This document shows positions 52,310-52,765 of a DNA stretch of 52,765 bases, one piece after another. Source of the DNA: Dryocola sp. LX212 (GTDB lineage: Bacteria > Pseudomonadota > Gammaproteobacteria > Enterobacterales > Enterobacteriaceae). Both the position numbers and the translations under genes were made by a program. Where the stretch lies: contig CP167918.1 in the NCBI GenBank assembly GCA_041504365.1, positions 1 to 52,765 of the forward strand. Reading direction: 5' to 3'. Each line of letters opens with the position of its first letter. The stretch's first letter is position 1. The notes beneath the pieces are model-generated. The model was not told the origin of the DNA and did no database searches. It saw nothing but the letters and a program-made list of their open reading frames with translations.

Positions 52310-52765
52310 TCAGGAGTAATGCAGGCTGAAGGTAGCCGTTGCCGCAACATTACCGGCAGTTACTCCGTCAGCAGTAGCGACATAATCGACACTGAATGGC
52401 AGGGAGTTAGAGCCGTCAATCAGAGTTACAGCGCTGGATTCTTGGGTAAGGTCAAGCGTATTACCATCCGGGCCATAGAGCTGCAGCGCCACGTTGGTTG
52501 CAGCACCGGAGCCTGCGGTGTTAGCCAGAACGCCTGGCTGAGTGCTGTCTTCCTGACCGGTGAAGGTGACTGCTGCATTCTGACTTACAGTAGTATCACA
52601 ATCTTCCAGGTCGATAGTGAAGGCAGTTTTCTGACCTGAGGTAGCACCGACAGTATCCAGTTTTGCAGAACGAACCTGACCCATGGTAACGGTCTGGTTA
52701 GCAGAGCCAGCAGATACAGAGCATGCCGCGTCGACAACCTGACCTTCAAAGTTGATGGTACCGCC
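52310..52765 (-). CDS. Major fimbrial pilin B, main part (starts at 96, crosses position 1)
   Basis: Codons 33-183 plus stop of the pilin whose signal peptide lies at 1-96. The mature sequence (GGTINFEGQVVDAACSVSAG...TATFSLHYS) is identical to pilin A. As first gene of the operon it is probably the main shaft subunit. The window end falls exactly where pilin A and pilin B sequences start to differ, which is expected if an assembler broke the circle at the end of a repeat. Confidence 0.9.
   Translation of the reverse strand, partial: GGTINFEGQVVDAACSVSAGSANQTVTMGQVRSAKLDTVGATSGQKTAFTIDLEDCDTTVSQNAAVTFTGQEDSTQPGVLANTAGSGAATNVALQLYGPDGNTLDLTQESSAVTLIDGSNSLPFSVDYVATADGVTAGNVAATATFSLHYS

Noticed and set aside
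1-52765. tRNA or rRNA genes
   Set aside because: None recognised on either strand; as expected for a plasmid of this type.

Overview
The window reads as a complete circular plasmid of 52,765 bp from an enteric bacterium (Enterobacterales). A pilin gene runs off position 1 and re-enters in frame at 52765, and the sequence across the join matches its neighbouring paralogue. The replicon is an IncF-type RepFIB-like Rep_3 initiator flanked by iterons, with a partition locus very close to sopABC of the F plasmid. The host species cannot be fixed from the sequence. I see no conjugation genes and no relaxase.

Layout. 1-3603: promoter region of the second fimbrial operon, an internally deleted IS3-type element and an autotransporter. 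4160-12092: an IprA/YaiV-like regulator and a complete eight-gene Pap/Mrp-like chaperone-usher operon ending in a clear terminator. 12227-15344: two small proteins, a second IprA-like regulator and a convergent LuxI/LuxR acyl-homoserine-lactone pair. 15345-18857: decayed IS sequence, a two-domain FimH-like adhesin and an intact IS256-family element with an 8-bp target duplication. 18989-22900: phd-doc, a LysR/Gfo-Idh pair and remains of a Tn3-family transposon. 23128-27386: sopC, sopB, sopA, oriV and repA. 27387-29167: IS3-family copies. 29279-33204: an unknown protein, acetyl-CoA synthetase and a glycine-zipper lipoprotein. 33386-42737: an unknown secreted protein, an intimin/invasin-like protein, a repeat-rich coiled-coil/FKBP-like protein with a partner lipoprotein, a small exported protein and an orphan HicB. 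43015-52765 (continuing to 96): a second fimbrial operon on the minus strand.

The plasmid looks like a dedicated adhesion plasmid: two chaperone-usher fimbriae, an autotransporter, an inverse autotransporter, an unlinked tip adhesin and its own quorum-sensing circuit. The second fimbrial operon has the gene order of Salmonella bcf (pilins, chaperone, usher, minor pilins, second chaperone, BcfH-like thioredoxin-fold enzyme) but lacks the BcfD-type adhesin. It ends with a gene that reads as a PglL-type O-oligosaccharyltransferase, 4 bases after the BcfH-like gene. This suggests a fimbria that is O-glycosylated in the periplasm with a host lipid-linked glycan, and it is the strongest candidate here for an undescribed system. 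Its first two genes are pilin paralogues whose signal peptides differ but whose mature regions are identical apart from one synonymous base.
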